Origin: Marinobacter halodurans
GTDB lineage: Bacteria > Pseudomonadota > Gammaproteobacteria > Pseudomonadales > Oleiphilaceae
Length of the DNA stretch: 62,102 nucleotides
NCBI RefSeq assembly: GCF_004327985.1
Contig: NZ_SJDL01000033.1
Coordinates: 1 to 62,102 of the forward strand
Direction: 5' to 3'
Below are positions 8,943 through 17,108 of the stretch, in pieces. The position numbers and the translations under genes are program-made. Positions within the stretch are counted from its first letter, which is position 1. The number at the start of each line of letters is the position of its first letter. The notes below the pieces were generated by a model that saw nothing but the letters and a program-made list of their open reading frames with translations, did no database searches and had not been told where the DNA came from.

Positions 8943-9511
8943 CAGGTGTTCTCTCCTGGTGTATGGATGTTTTCCAGCAAACGTCGCGGGTTGGCACAGA
9001 CTGAGTCTCCCGGGCCTGTCCTTTATGGAATGGGGCCACTACTGGCAGGGACAGTGTTCGGGAACTCCATCGAAGATGTAGAGCTACTTTAGGGGCTGGG
9101 GCCTGAAAAGGGGTATCCAGTTTCTGCGAAGTGCTTGCCTAATTCTGTATGGGCTATTGTTGAGTACCTGAAATTCGCTACCGGGCCGCTTTGGCGAAGC
9201 GGCGCCCCAGCGCACTCTGGCCGGACTCCGGGATCGTCGGCATGACGCCTGGGATGCACAATTTTGCACGCAGGTGTCAGTTTTTTCTGGCTTCCGGTGG
9301 GTCGTATAATGCCTGCTCTGGCGATTGACGGATTCTGGAGGATCCGGCTAGTAATCTGGAGGATTAGGCATACGGAAGTTGAGGTTTGCCCATTCCTGTT
9401 GGGTGGTTGCCTATTTCTGCGAATCTCGGTCACTATTTACTCACAGTTCCGGGCGGCTGAGTATACTGGTTGGCGTTTTGGTGATGCCATCGACCGGCAG
9501 GAGAATGCACC
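8943..9511. promoter_or_regulatory. Divergent control region between efflux operon and araC-type gene
   Basis: This 569-base gap has no convincing gene. It holds a perfect rightward -10 hexamer TATAAT at 9305-9310 without a good -35, and a second possible -10 (TATACT, 9462-9467). Most notably, a 10-base direct repeat TCTGGAGGAT occurs at 9334-9343 and 9355-9364, spaced 21 bases centre to centre, the geometry bound by AraC-family dimers. Short frames across it lack coding character. Confidence 0.5.
9334..9364 (+). promoter_or_regulatory. Candidate AraC-family operator (21-bp direct repeat)
   Basis: Two perfect copies of TCTGGAGGAT lie in the same orientation 21 bases apart, two helical turns. 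They sit about 150-180 bases before the AraC-type gene. AraC proteins commonly bind two direct half-sites with this spacing; the assignment to this regulator is inferred from position. Confidence 0.4.
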
Positions 9512-10522
9512 GTGCCCGATACCGATCTTTCCACACCGGTCCAGGATCAGAACCTGGACTTTTCCCTGAATGCGACCACCACCGTCGATCCCGAGCTTGA
9601 GCGATTGCGCCTGAAGCTGGCCGACAACATCATGCGGGCCACGCCGGTGGACCGGCAGCTCCGCAGCACCGCGATTCCGGGCCTCGACGTTGTCGGTTCG
9701 GACTCGTCGACCAGCTGTGTGTCATCGGTCTACGACCCGTCCCTGGCGTTCATTGTCCAGGGCAGCAAGACCGTGAATTTCGGCGACCGGGAGCTGGTCT
9801 ACGGCCCACTTTCCTACCTGGTGTCATCGGTTCATATGCCGGTGCTGGGGCGGGTGCTTCATGCCTCGAAGGAGGAGCCGTACCTGGCGATGAAGATCAC
9901 CGTCGACCCGCAGGAGGTCAGTAACCTGGTCCTGGAAATGGGCAGTCAACTGCCGCTGGACGCCGCTGCGGAAACCTGCCCGGAAGCCAGTTGCGGCCTC
10001 TGCCTGGCGCGAATGGATCTGGGCATGCTGGACGCGGTGACCCGCCTGACCAGCCTGCTGGATACGCCGCAGGATATCGGCGTGCTGGCACCGCTGATTC
10101 GCCGTGAGATCATCTACCGGGCGCTGATCGGCGAGATGGGCGCGCGGATGCGCAAGTTCGCGGTGGCGGATTCCCAGGTCCACCGGGTTTCCCGGGTGAT
10201 CGACCTGCTCAAGGATCGCTTTACCGAGAGCCTGCGGGTCAAGGATCTGGCCGAGGAGGTGAACATGAGCGAATCCGCCCTGTTCCATACTTTCAAACAG
10301 GTGACGCGGATGTCGCCGTTGCAGTTCCAGAAGAAGCTGCGCCTGCACGAGGCCCGGCGCCTGATGCTGTCCGAAGGACTGGAAGCGGCCACGGCCAGCT
10401 ATCGGGTGGGTTATGAAAGCCCGTCCCACTTCAGTCGGGAATACAGCCGCCTGTTCGGCGCGCCGCCCCGCACGGATGTGGTCAAACTGCGCGGCGAGCA
10501 GCGGACAACGGCTCTGGCGTGA
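9512..10522 (+). CDS. AraC-family transcriptional regulator
   Basis: A 336-residue regulator. The N-terminal half (about residues 35-215) matches the AraC_N type sensor domain found in regulators of small-molecule stress. The C-terminal half holds the paired helix-turn-helix domain (about 235-330; LRVKDLAEEVNMSESALFHTF, YRVGYESPSHFSREYSRLFG). The GTG start is chosen because CAGGAG lies about 8 bases upstream, and an ATG between them is out of frame. It is divergent from the MexEF-OprN-like operon, so it is probably its regulator. The inducer is unknown. Confidence 0.88.
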   Translation: MPDTDLSTPVQDQNLDFSLNATTTVDPELERLRLKLADNIMRATPVDRQLRSTAIPGLDVVGSDSSTSCVSSVYDPSLAFIVQGSKTVNFGDRELVYGPLSYLVSSVHMPVLGRVLHASKEEPYLAMKITVDPQEVSNLVLEMGSQLPLDAAAETCPEASCGLCLARMDLGMLDAVTRLTSLLDTPQDIGVLAPLIRREIIYRALIGEMGARMRKFAVADSQVHRVSRVIDLLKDRFTESLRVKDLAEEVNMSESALFHTFKQVTRMSPLQFQKKLRLHEARRLMLSEGLEAATASYRVGYESPSHFSREYSRLFGAPPRTDVVKLRGEQRTTALA

Positions 10523-10531
10523 GACTTGCCC

Positions 10532-10559
10532 GCCCGCGGGATCATTTGATCCCGCGGGC
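10532..10559. terminator. Palindromic terminator-like hairpin between convergent genes
   Basis: GCCCGCGGGATC and GATCCCGCGGGC pair perfectly around a 4-base ATTT loop, between the ends of the AraC gene and the DsbA-family gene. There is no T-run, so it may be a factor-assisted terminator or an mRNA 3'-end stabiliser. Confidence 0.5.
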
Positions 10560-10570
10560 CGGCCGGGGAT

Positions 10571-11233
10571 CTATGCCTGGGAGGTTTCGATCCGGTCTTC
10601 CGCGATCTCCCGGAACGCATTGACCAGGGTCTCGGGTTCCTGGGCGCCGGAGATCAGGTAGCGCTGGTTGACGATAAAGGCCGGCACGGCGGTGACGCCG
10701 GCTTGCTGGTAGCGTTCTTCGTCGGCCCTGACGGCGACGCCATACTCGTCGGAATCCAGGATCTGCCGGGCCATTTCAGCGTCCAGCCCAACGGCCTCCA
10801 CACAGCCTGTCAGCACCGCTTTGTCGGAGATGTTTTCCGCCTTGCCGAAGTAAGCCTCGAAGAACGCCAGCTTGAGCTCGGTCTGGCGACCCTGCTCCCG
10901 GGCCCACTTGAGCAGCCGGTGGGCGTCGAAGGTATTGCGGGAATAGCGTTGCTGCAGGCCGGCGAAATTCAGGCCAAGCCCTTCGGCGATGGTCATCATC
11001 TGGGCCTGGTTGGCCTCCATTTCCTCCGGGCTGCGGCCGTACTTCCGGCTCAGGTGTGCCAGGATGGGCTCCCCATCCAGGGCCATGTCGGGATTCAGTT
11101 CGAACGCGTGCCATTCGACGGTGAAATCCAGTTCGCCCGAAAGCTGGTCCATGGCCTGCTTCAGGCGTGCATAACCAATCGCACACCACGGACAGGCGAC
11201 ATCCGACACGATGTCGATCCGCAAGGTCTTCAT
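10571..11233 (-). CDS. DsbA-family oxidoreductase, FrnE-like
   Basis: Cytoplasmic thioredoxin-fold protein of the DsbA/FrnE group, 220 residues with no signal peptide. The redox motif CPWC is at residues 14-17, directly after the first beta strand (LRIDIVSDVACPWC). The helical insertion lies at about 40-165, and the cis-Pro region GVTAVPAFIVN precedes the end. FrnE-type proteins are linked to disulfide exchange and oxidative-stress tolerance. It lies 75 bases downstream of soxR in the same direction, so co-expression with SoxR is possible. The ribosome-binding site AGGAGTAACACC fits the ATG. Confidence 0.88.
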   Translation of the reverse strand: MKTLRIDIVSDVACPWCAIGYARLKQAMDQLSGELDFTVEWHAFELNPDMALDGEPILAHLSRKYGRSPEEMEANQAQMMTIAEGLGLNFAGLQQRYSRNTFDAHRLLKWAREQGRQTELKLAFFEAYFGKAENISDKAVLTGCVEAVGLDAEMARQILDSDEYGVAVRADEERYQQAGVTAVPAFIVNQRYLISGAQEPETLVNAFREIAEDRIETSQA

Positions 11234-11308
11234 GGTGTTACTCCTGAGGGTTGAGACATGTCAGTGCAAGGCGTCTTGTTCCGATGATACCGGTAAGCGC
11301 GTTCCTGT

Positions 11309-11791
11309 TCATCTTTTGACCGGGGGGCTTTCGTCCGGATCCAGCAGGCGTGGACCGCTGCCGTTCTCGCCCAGGGTGTCCGACGGGTTCCGTAACCGGC
11401 AGGCCTCCACCGACAGGCAGCCACAGCCGATGCAGTCGGTCAGCTGATCCCGCAGACGGGTGAGTTTGTCGATACGGTCGTCGAGGTCCGCGCGCCAGCG
11501 ATTGGACAGTTGCTGCCAGTCCTCGGCCGTCACGGTGCGTCCTTCCGGCAGGGTTTCCAGGGCTCCGGCGATGTCCGACAGGGGGATACCCAGGCGCTGG
11601 GCCACCTTGATCACGGCGATGCGGCGCAGGATGTCCCGATGGTATCGGCGTTGGTTGCCGTTGGTACGCCAGCTGTGGATCAGCCCTTTCTGTTCATAGA
11701 AGTGCAGGGCGGAGACGGCCACCCCGCTGCGGCGGCTGACCTCGCCCACGCTCAGGGGCTGGTGACGATTGATCGATTTAATGGTCGACAT
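11309..11791 (-). CDS. soxR: Redox-sensitive regulator SoxR (MerR family)
   Basis: A 160-residue MerR-family activator that senses redox-cycling compounds. The N-terminal winged helix ([20 protein letters not shown]) and the dimerisation helix are followed by the [2Fe-2S] ligands Cys120, Cys123, Cys125 and Cys131, in the exact CX2CXCX5C spacing of SoxR. A tail of about 30 residues follows. It is divergent from a flavin reductase gene, with a perfect SoxR box between them. As in most non-enteric bacteria, no soxS is nearby, so SoxR probably acts directly on target genes. Confidence 0.95.
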   Translation of the reverse strand: MSTIKSINRHQPLSVGEVSRRSGVAVSALHFYEQKGLIHSWRTNGNQRRYHRDILRRIAVIKVAQRLGIPLSDIAGALETLPEGRTVTAEDWQQLSNRWRADLDDRIDKLTRLRDQLTDCIGCGCLSVEACRLRNPSDTLGENGSGPRLLDPDESPPVKR

Positions 11792-11815
11792 AACAAGCCT
11801 TTATGAAGGTTTGGC

Positions 11816-11846
11816 TTTACCTCAAGTTTACTTGAGGTCCTAGGCT
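11816..11846 (+). promoter_or_regulatory. SoxR box inside a long-spacer promoter
   Basis: CCTCAAGTTTACTTGAGG at 11820-11837 is the 18-base SoxR palindrome. It lies between a -35-like TTTACC (11816-11821) and a -10-like TAGGCT (11841-11846) separated by 19 bases, the over-long spacing corrected by MerR-family activators. It points at the reductase gene starting at 11903. Confidence 0.85.
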
Positions 11847-11902
11847 CCTTTCCAACCTGATGCGTTCAGGGACCTCGCAATGACAATGAAAGGAGCAAGG
11901 CA

Positions 11903-12472
11903 ATGACGGCACCACTGCATATTGGCGTGATTATGGGAAGTGCCCGGGAAGGGCGGCTGTGCGATCGGGTCACAGCCTGGGTGGTCAGGACCCTGCAAGG
12001 GGAGAACGGCTTACGCGTCCAGGTGATCGACCCCCGGACCGCGTTACCCGCTGTCGAAAATCACCATGGCGATTCGACCATGACGGTAAAGCAGCGGCTC
12101 GCCGGGATGGACGGTTTCATCGTGGTGACGCCGGAATACAACCACAGCTTTCCGGCTGTCCTGAAGCAGTTGATCGACTCGGCCTACGACGAGTGGCAGA
12201 CCCGGCCGGTCGGCTTCGTCAGCTATGGCGGCTTGTCCGGCGGCATCCGGGCCGTGGAACAATTACGCCAGGTGTTTGCCGAACTGCATGCGGTGACCCT
12301 GCGCGACGGCGTGGCCTTCGCCGACATCTGGCGCTGCTTCGACGATCACGGGGAACTCGTTGAACCGGGCCGGGCCGAGGCGGCGCTGCATCGGATGGCC
12401 TCGCGCCTGCGTTGGTGGGCCCGGGCTACCCGCGAAGCGCGCCTGGCGGAGCCCTACGAGCAGGCAGGCTGA
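11903..12472 (+). CDS. NAD(P)H-dependent FMN reductase-family protein (SoxR target)
   Basis: A 189-residue flavodoxin-fold reductase. The N-terminal phosphate loop GVIMGSAREGRLCDRV and the family signature TPEYNHSFPAVLKQLIDSA (about residues 74-92) identify the NADPH-dependent FMN/quinone reductase group. The strong ribosome-binding site AAAGGAG precedes the ATG. The SoxR box in its promoter suggests induction by redox-active compounds, so it probably detoxifies quinones or nitro/azo compounds by two-electron reduction. The exact substrate is unknown. Confidence 0.9.
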   Translation: MTAPLHIGVIMGSAREGRLCDRVTAWVVRTLQGENGLRVQVIDPRTALPAVENHHGDSTMTVKQRLAGMDGFIVVTPEYNHSFPAVLKQLIDSAYDEWQTRPVGFVSYGGLSGGIRAVEQLRQVFAELHAVTLRDGVAFADIWRCFDDHGELVEPGRAEAALHRMASRLRWWARATREARLAEPYEQAG

Positions 12473-12523
12473 GGATGTCCGGTGCGCGGTGAGCGACTGG
12501 GTTGAGAGGAGAGGACGTCGAGG

Positions 12524-12919
12524 ATGGAAATCAGGCATTTCTACCGGGTGATCAGTGCAAAGGACTGGGGGAAAGCGTCCCGTCGGGGTGTGATCGAACC
12601 CTGCCGGGCAGACCGGCGGGTCGGCCTGATTCACCTCAATACCCGCGATATCGTGGAAACCGTCGCCACACGGCATTTCCGGGCCAGCGAGTTTCCGGTG
12701 GTGGTCGAGCTGGATGCAGTGCACTTCTGGGACGACCTGGAGTGGCATTCTCCGACAGCCGCAGCGCCGTGGCTGTATCCCATGTTGCGCCGGCCCTACC
12801 TCGACATGGGGTGGGTGACCGGTGTCCATCTGCTGCTTTACTCCGAGCGCGATGGCAAACCGGCCTTTGCCATGAAGCGCGAACAGGTGGAGTGGGCGCT
12901 GCGCCGATCGGCGGGTTAG
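12524..12919 (+). CDS. DUF952-like protein
   Basis: A 131-residue soluble protein resembling the DUF952 family: the N-terminal FYRVISAKDWGKA, the middle GLIHLNTRDIVETVATRHF, and a C-terminal strand VTGVHLLLY. The usual DUF952 length is about 110-130. Function is unknown; DUF952 proteins resemble ADP-ribosyltransferase folds. It lies about 50 bases after the reductase gene on the same strand, so it may be co-transcribed from the SoxR-controlled promoter. Start chosen at the ATG behind GAGGACGTCGAGG. Confidence 0.6.
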   Translation: MEIRHFYRVISAKDWGKASRRGVIEPCRADRRVGLIHLNTRDIVETVATRHFRASEFPVVVELDAVHFWDDLEWHSPTAAAPWLYPMLRRPYLDMGWVTGVHLLLYSERDGKPAFAMKREQVEWALRRSAG

Positions 12920-13132
12920 CCCGGCGGGGTGCAGGTGTGTCGCCTGTTCCTGTATAACGGAAGGCGATATATTCGCCCTGCCTGATCCTTGCCAGAATAA
13001 CGGGCTTTGTATCGGGGGATTGCGTCCAACGCCGCTCAGATGGCGACGACCCGGTTCCTCACGTGTCGAACGCGCCGTTGGACGGAGTTCGCTGTGCCTC
13101 CGGTCTGACGCATGCCGACCCTAGGGAAGTGC

Positions 13133-14161
13133 ATGCAACACAAAGTCTGGATCGACTACCTCCGCGTCATCGCCATCCTGGCGGTGATTGCCATTCACGT
13201 CAGCACCGTCTTCTACAAGCAGTATGGCGTCATCAGCGACGTTGACTGGTGGTTTGCCAACCTGCTGGATGCGGCCAGCCGTTTCTCGGTGCCGCTGTTT
13301 GTGATGGCCTCCGGCGTCGTCCTGCTGGGCCGGGCTATCGCGCCGCCGGAATTCCTGCGCAAACGCGCCTGGCGCCTGCTGCCGCCGATCATCGTCTGGA
13401 ACCTGGTCTACCTGGTGTTGGGGTATTTCCTGTGGAACCCGGACCACCGCTCGTTGCTGGCGCTGACCGGCACCATGATCCGGGCCGGTCACAGCTACGG
13501 GCATCTCTGGTACCTGACCATGTTCGCCTGCCTGATGCTGTTTGCGCCGTTCCTGAACCAGTACATCCGGGGGGAAAAGCCGGGGCTGGCGGAGTTCGCG
13601 GCACTGGCGGTGCTGTTCTTCCTGTTCGCCTGCCTGGATCAGGGCTCACTGCTGGTCAAGGCAGTGGCGGACTCGGACATCACCTGGTACGCCGTATTCC
13701 CACTCTACATCCTGTACTTCGTGGGCGGCTACGTGATCGACCGCTATCCGGAACGTTTCCGGTTTTCGCGCGGGACCCTGTGGGGCGTGGTGGTGGCGAC
13801 CGTGCTGATCGGCGCCGGTCTGAATGCGGTGCTGTACCGGGGCTTCGGGATCCACGAGGATTTCCTGGTCCTGAACAACCTGGGTCCCCTGGTCATTCTC
13901 TGTACCTTCGCCATCTTTATCCTGCTGCGCCAACAGGCGGATCGCCTGAAGGCGCGCCCGGGAATCAGTGCCTGGTCGGATGCGTCTTTCGGCATCTACC
14001 TGATCCACCCGCTGATAATCTTCACCACCATGCCGCTGTCGCGTTACTTCGAGGGCATACTGTGGCTGTTCATGGTGCTGGACGTGGCGGTGGTGGCGGT
14101 GGTGTCGTTCGCGGTTATCCGACTGCTGCGACGGATGGCCTGGTTCCGGCAGATCTCCTGA
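13133..14161 (+). CDS. Acyltransferase family 3 membrane protein
   Basis: Integral membrane O-acyltransferase of the OatA/WecH type, 342 residues from ATG 13133, which is preceded by AGGGAAG; the longer frame adds seven residues. The N-terminus WIDYLRVIAILAVIAIHVS carries the family's catalytic-region histidine and the R near the first span. About ten hydrophobic segments follow. Such enzymes acetylate or succinylate sugars of surface polysaccharides or glycolipids. No polysaccharide cluster is adjacent, so the acceptor is unknown. Confidence 0.85.
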   Translation: MQHKVWIDYLRVIAILAVIAIHVSTVFYKQYGVISDVDWWFANLLDAASRFSVPLFVMASGVVLLGRAIAPPEFLRKRAWRLLPPIIVWNLVYLVLGYFLWNPDHRSLLALTGTMIRAGHSYGHLWYLTMFACLMLFAPFLNQYIRGEKPGLAEFAALAVLFFLFACLDQGSLLVKAVADSDITWYAVFPLYILYFVGGYVIDRYPERFRFSRGTLWGVVVATVLIGAGLNAVLYRGFGIHEDFLVLNNLGPLVILCTFAIFILLRQQADRLKARPGISAWSDASFGIYLIHPLIIFTTMPLSRYFEGILWLFMVLDVAVVAVVSFAVIRLLRRMAWFRQIS

Positions 14162-14282
14162 AACCGCCGATCGGTCATGGCCTTATCCCGTCGCTATTCC
14201 CCTTTATAATGAGCGATCTGTCAGTTGGGCACGTATGACGGGATGTGCCGTTTCCCGGGAAAAGGATGTCTTATGTGCCGTG

Positions 14283-14480
14283 CCCCCTCTCATCGATTCC
14301 GGCCGGGTGGACCTGACGGCCATGGTGACTCGCCGTTTCCGCCTGGATGACATTGTCGACGCCGACGACCTGTTCTCGCACCAGCGCGATGGTGTCCTCA
14401 GGATCGCGATTACGCCCCGACGCGGGGGATCAGCCAAAGCCTCCCGAACGGACATGCCGGGAGGCCGCTCGCTACTCTAA
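14283..14480 (+). pseudogene. Remnant of a zinc-dependent alcohol dehydrogenase (C-terminus)
   Basis: The open frame reads LIDSGRVDLTAMVTRRF, then RLDDIVDADDLFSHQRDGVL. This is the characteristic last stretch of Zn-containing alcohol dehydrogenases (dominant 'sGkvdl...vThrf.LddieeAydlF..q.dgvlKv'). Nothing upstream encodes the catalytic or nucleotide-binding domains, and the frame runs on into unrelated residues. It is therefore a decayed fragment, about 60 recognisable residues. Confidence 0.65.
14439..14465 (+). terminator. Hairpin after the dehydrogenase remnant
   Basis: GCCTCCCG and CGGGAGGC pair around an 11-base loop. There is no strong T-run. It is probably the old terminator of the decayed dehydrogenase gene. 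In 14481-14635 I see only a leader region ahead of the YihY/BrkB gene. Confidence 0.4.
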
Positions 14481-14635
14481 ACTCTCTGTTTTCCCGATAG
14501 TTGTCCCGTGGCCCATTTCTGCGCAGCGCAAAAATGCGCCATACTGAAAGCCTATATCGTCTTGCCGTGCGTATCGGATTCAATCGGTTAAATATTGCCG
14601 ACGAGACGTCGATTTCAGGAATCAAGGGAGCATCC

Positions 14636-15964
14636 GTGAACCTGTCGGAAATCAAGGAACGTATCAGAGCCGCGGAAGAGTGGATCCTGGCCAACCCCAA
14701 TCCACCCCGGCACTGGCCCTGGACCTGGCTTTACGGGACGGGGCGCACCGCCTATGCGGTGACCCGGGATGTGATCAACGGGCAATTGACGCTCCACGCC
14801 ATGAGTCTGGTCTATACGACCCTGCTCAGCATCGTCCCGCTGCTGGCCCTGAGCTTTTCGGTGCTCAAGGCGCTGGACGTGCATCAGCGTATCCAGCCGC
14901 TGCTGTTCCAGTTTTTCGAACCCATGGGACCGCAGGGCATCGAAATGGCGGAGAAGATCCTCAGTTTCGTCGACAACATCAAGGTCGGGGTCCTGGGGTC
15001 GGTCGGGCTGGTGCTGCTGGTCTATACGGTGATTTCCCTGGTCCAGAAGACCGAGCGCTCGTTCAACATGATCTGGCGGGTGCCGCAGATGCGCTCGCTG
15101 GCCCAGCGCTTCAGCAACTACCTGAGCGTGATTACGGTCGGCCCCCTGCTGATCGTGTGTGCCATCGGCATCACCGCCACCATCTTCTCCTCCACCTATA
15201 TCCAGGCGCTGATGGCCGTGGAGCCGCTGGGATCGCTGATCCTCTTTTTCAGCCGCTTCACGCCGTTCTTCCTGGTGGTGCTGGCCTTCACCTTCGTTTA
15301 CATCTTCATCCCCAATACCCGTGTCAAGCTGCGCTATGCGGCCGTGGGCGGGCTGATCGCGGGGGTGGCCTGGCAGGCCGGGGGGATGCTTTTCGCCTCG
15401 TTTGTCGCGGGTTCGGCACGCTACGCGGCCATCTACTCCAGTTTTGCGATCGGCATCGTGCTGTTGATCTGGCTGTACCTGAACTGGCTCCTGCTGCTGA
15501 TTGGTGCCAGTATTGTCTATTACCTGCAGAACCCCGGTGCTGTGTCCAAGCGGTACCGGGTGCGTTACTCACCGGAGTTACAGGAGCAGGTGGCCCTGGT
15601 GCTGATGTGGCTGGTGTGCAAACCGTTCAGTGAAGGCCGGAAGGCGCCCCAGCAAGAGACACTGGAGCAGCAGATGCGCGTGCCGGGAGAGGTCACCCGG
15701 CGGGTCAGCGACAAGCTGATCCGCGGTGGTCTGCTGAACCTGGCCGGCGCCGGTGGCGACTGCCTGGTCCCGGGCCGCGCGCTCGACCTGATCACCATCG
15801 ACGATATCCTGCAGGTGGTGCGGGCCGATGAGGATCACCTCGCCCGGCGCCTGCCGCGGGTCCTGCCCAAGGAGCTCCACGCCCACTTCAGCCGCGATCC
15901 ACGCACGATGTCTGAAGTCCTGCACCAGTCGCCTGCCGCGCAGGATCTGGAGTCGCGGACCTGA
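14636..15964 (+). CDS. YihY/virulence-factor BrkB family membrane protein
   Basis: A 442-residue inner-membrane protein from the GTG at 14636, which has AAGGGAG just upstream; the open frame extends to a TTG at 14501 with no family resemblance. About six membrane spans run from about residue 60 to 300, with the typical LTLHAMSLVYTTLLSIVPLLA and SSFAIGIVLLIWLYLNWLLLL. A soluble C-terminal part (about 310-430) looks like a winged-helix module. The family is often mislabelled ribonuclease BN; its role is not established, with proposals of envelope lipid transport or integrity. Confidence 0.88.
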   Translation: MNLSEIKERIRAAEEWILANPNPPRHWPWTWLYGTGRTAYAVTRDVINGQLTLHAMSLVYTTLLSIVPLLALSFSVLKALDVHQRIQPLLFQFFEPMGPQGIEMAEKILSFVDNIKVGVLGSVGLVLLVYTVISLVQKTERSFNMIWRVPQMRSLAQRFSNYLSVITVGPLLIVCAIGITATIFSSTYIQALMAVEPLGSLILFFSRFTPFFLVVLAFTFVYIFIPNTRVKLRYAAVGGLIAGVAWQAGGMLFASFVAGSARYAAIYSSFAIGIVLLIWLYLNWLLLLIGASIVYYLQNPGAVSKRYRVRYSPELQEQVALVLMWLVCKPFSEGRKAPQQETLEQQMRVPGEVTRRVSDKLIRGGLLNLAGAGGDCLVPGRALDLITIDDILQVVRADEDHLARRLPRVLPKELHAHFSRDPRTMSEVLHQSPAAQDLESRT

Positions 15965-15970
15965 CGGCGT

Positions 15971-17038
15971 TCAGGGATGGGGAGCCTCCCGCAGCATGCC
16001 AAGCAATGCGGTGCGGATCTTCACGAAAGTGGGTTCATCCAGTTGCAGGGCCCGCAACAGCTGCTCCTCCGGCAGGTTGCGCTGATGGGCATGGCGTAGT
16101 ACCTCGCGGGTCCCCAGGATGATGCCGTCGTTGATGGGCGTGTGCGGCCCCCTGGGCGGCGGGCGCTCGGCGGTCATCAGGTAGGCCTGGTACTGCGGTG
16201 GCAGATCCCAGCGCGCCGACAGCAGGCGGGCCACATCCCATTCGTGGGTGCGCAGGGCCGTGCGGATGACGGAGGCTTCCGGCAGGCTGGCCTGATCCAG
16301 GGCGCGGTAGATGCGCGCGACTTCCCGGCGCAGTGTGATGTAGGCCAGTGCCGGTACCAGGCTGACCAGGAAAAAGGCGTTGCCATCGGCACCGCGGGAG
16401 CGGGCAATCAGTTCGGCGGCCCGGGCGCAGGCCAGGCCCCAGCGCCAGACCCGCTGCGTAAACAGGGCTTCGTGGTTGGACCGGGCGGTCATCATCGGGC
16501 GCATGACCGCGGCGGCGGCCACGCTGCGTACGCCATCCAGTCCCAGCAGGAAGATGGCGTGCTCCACGGACTCGATCGGCTGGTCGCTGGGCCGGAAAAA
16601 CGGACTGTTGGCCACGTGCAGCAGTTGCTCGGTCAGGGACGGATCACCGAGGATGATCTCGGCCAACTGGTGGCGGCTGGTGTCTTCCGCGGAGAGGGCC
16701 CGCATGAGCATGGGCAGGACCGCGGGCTGGCGGGGCAGCTCCGTCAGATTGTCGTCATCCAGCTCCGACTGGAGCCGGGTGAGCACCATGGGTGCCTGGG
16801 GCGTATCCCGCGCCAGTTCGGCCGGTGAGGCGTTGAGCAGCCAGCAGAACAGGTGGCTCTCAAGGTGGATCAGGGCGCTGCGGGTCAGCTCCTCGTCAGC
16901 CGGGTCCGTACCAACCGGGTTCAGTAGCCCGCCTTTGCGGCGGGCCGGTTTCGCCGGGTCGGCAGTGTTTGGTTTAAACCATTGAAACAGGCGCCACATC
17001 CGTACGGCCTCATGCAGTCGCGACTCTTCCCCAAGCAT
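15971..17038 (-). CDS. HDOD domain protein
   Basis: A 355-residue cytoplasmic protein. The HDOD domain spans about residues 100-290, beginning LPRQPAVLPMLMRAL and continuing SLTEQLLHVANSPFF and SVEHAIFLLGLDGVRSVAAAA. The catalytic HD pair of phosphohydrolases is absent, as in HDOD proteins generally. About 100 unassigned residues precede it. HDOD proteins act as scaffolds in signalling, motility or biofilm control. Here no GGDEF or receiver domain is attached, so the partner is unknown. It is convergent with the YihY/BrkB gene, 6 bases apart. Confidence 0.85.
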   Translation of the reverse strand: MLGEESRLHEAVRMWRLFQWFKPNTADPAKPARRKGGLLNPVGTDPADEELTRSALIHLESHLFCWLLNASPAELARDTPQAPMVLTRLQSELDDDNLTELPRQPAVLPMLMRALSAEDTSRHQLAEIILGDPSLTEQLLHVANSPFFRPSDQPIESVEHAIFLLGLDGVRSVAAAAVMRPMMTARSNHEALFTQRVWRWGLACARAAELIARSRGADGNAFFLVSLVPALAYITLRREVARIYRALDQASLPEASVIRTALRTHEWDVARLLSARWDLPPQYQAYLMTAERPPPRGPHTPINDGIILGTREVLRHAHQRNLPEEQLLRALQLDEPTFVKIRTALLGMLREAPHP

Positions 17039-17108
17039 AGCAGCGTGAAAGGTGTCACGTTTTGAAAGCGTAGGATATTGCTACACAGCAATGGCCGCGT
17101 GCAACGCG

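Noticed and set aside
9264-9569. 101-residue ORF before the AraC gene
   Set aside because: It overlaps the regulator's start in another frame and contains the direct-repeat operator; no coding signature.
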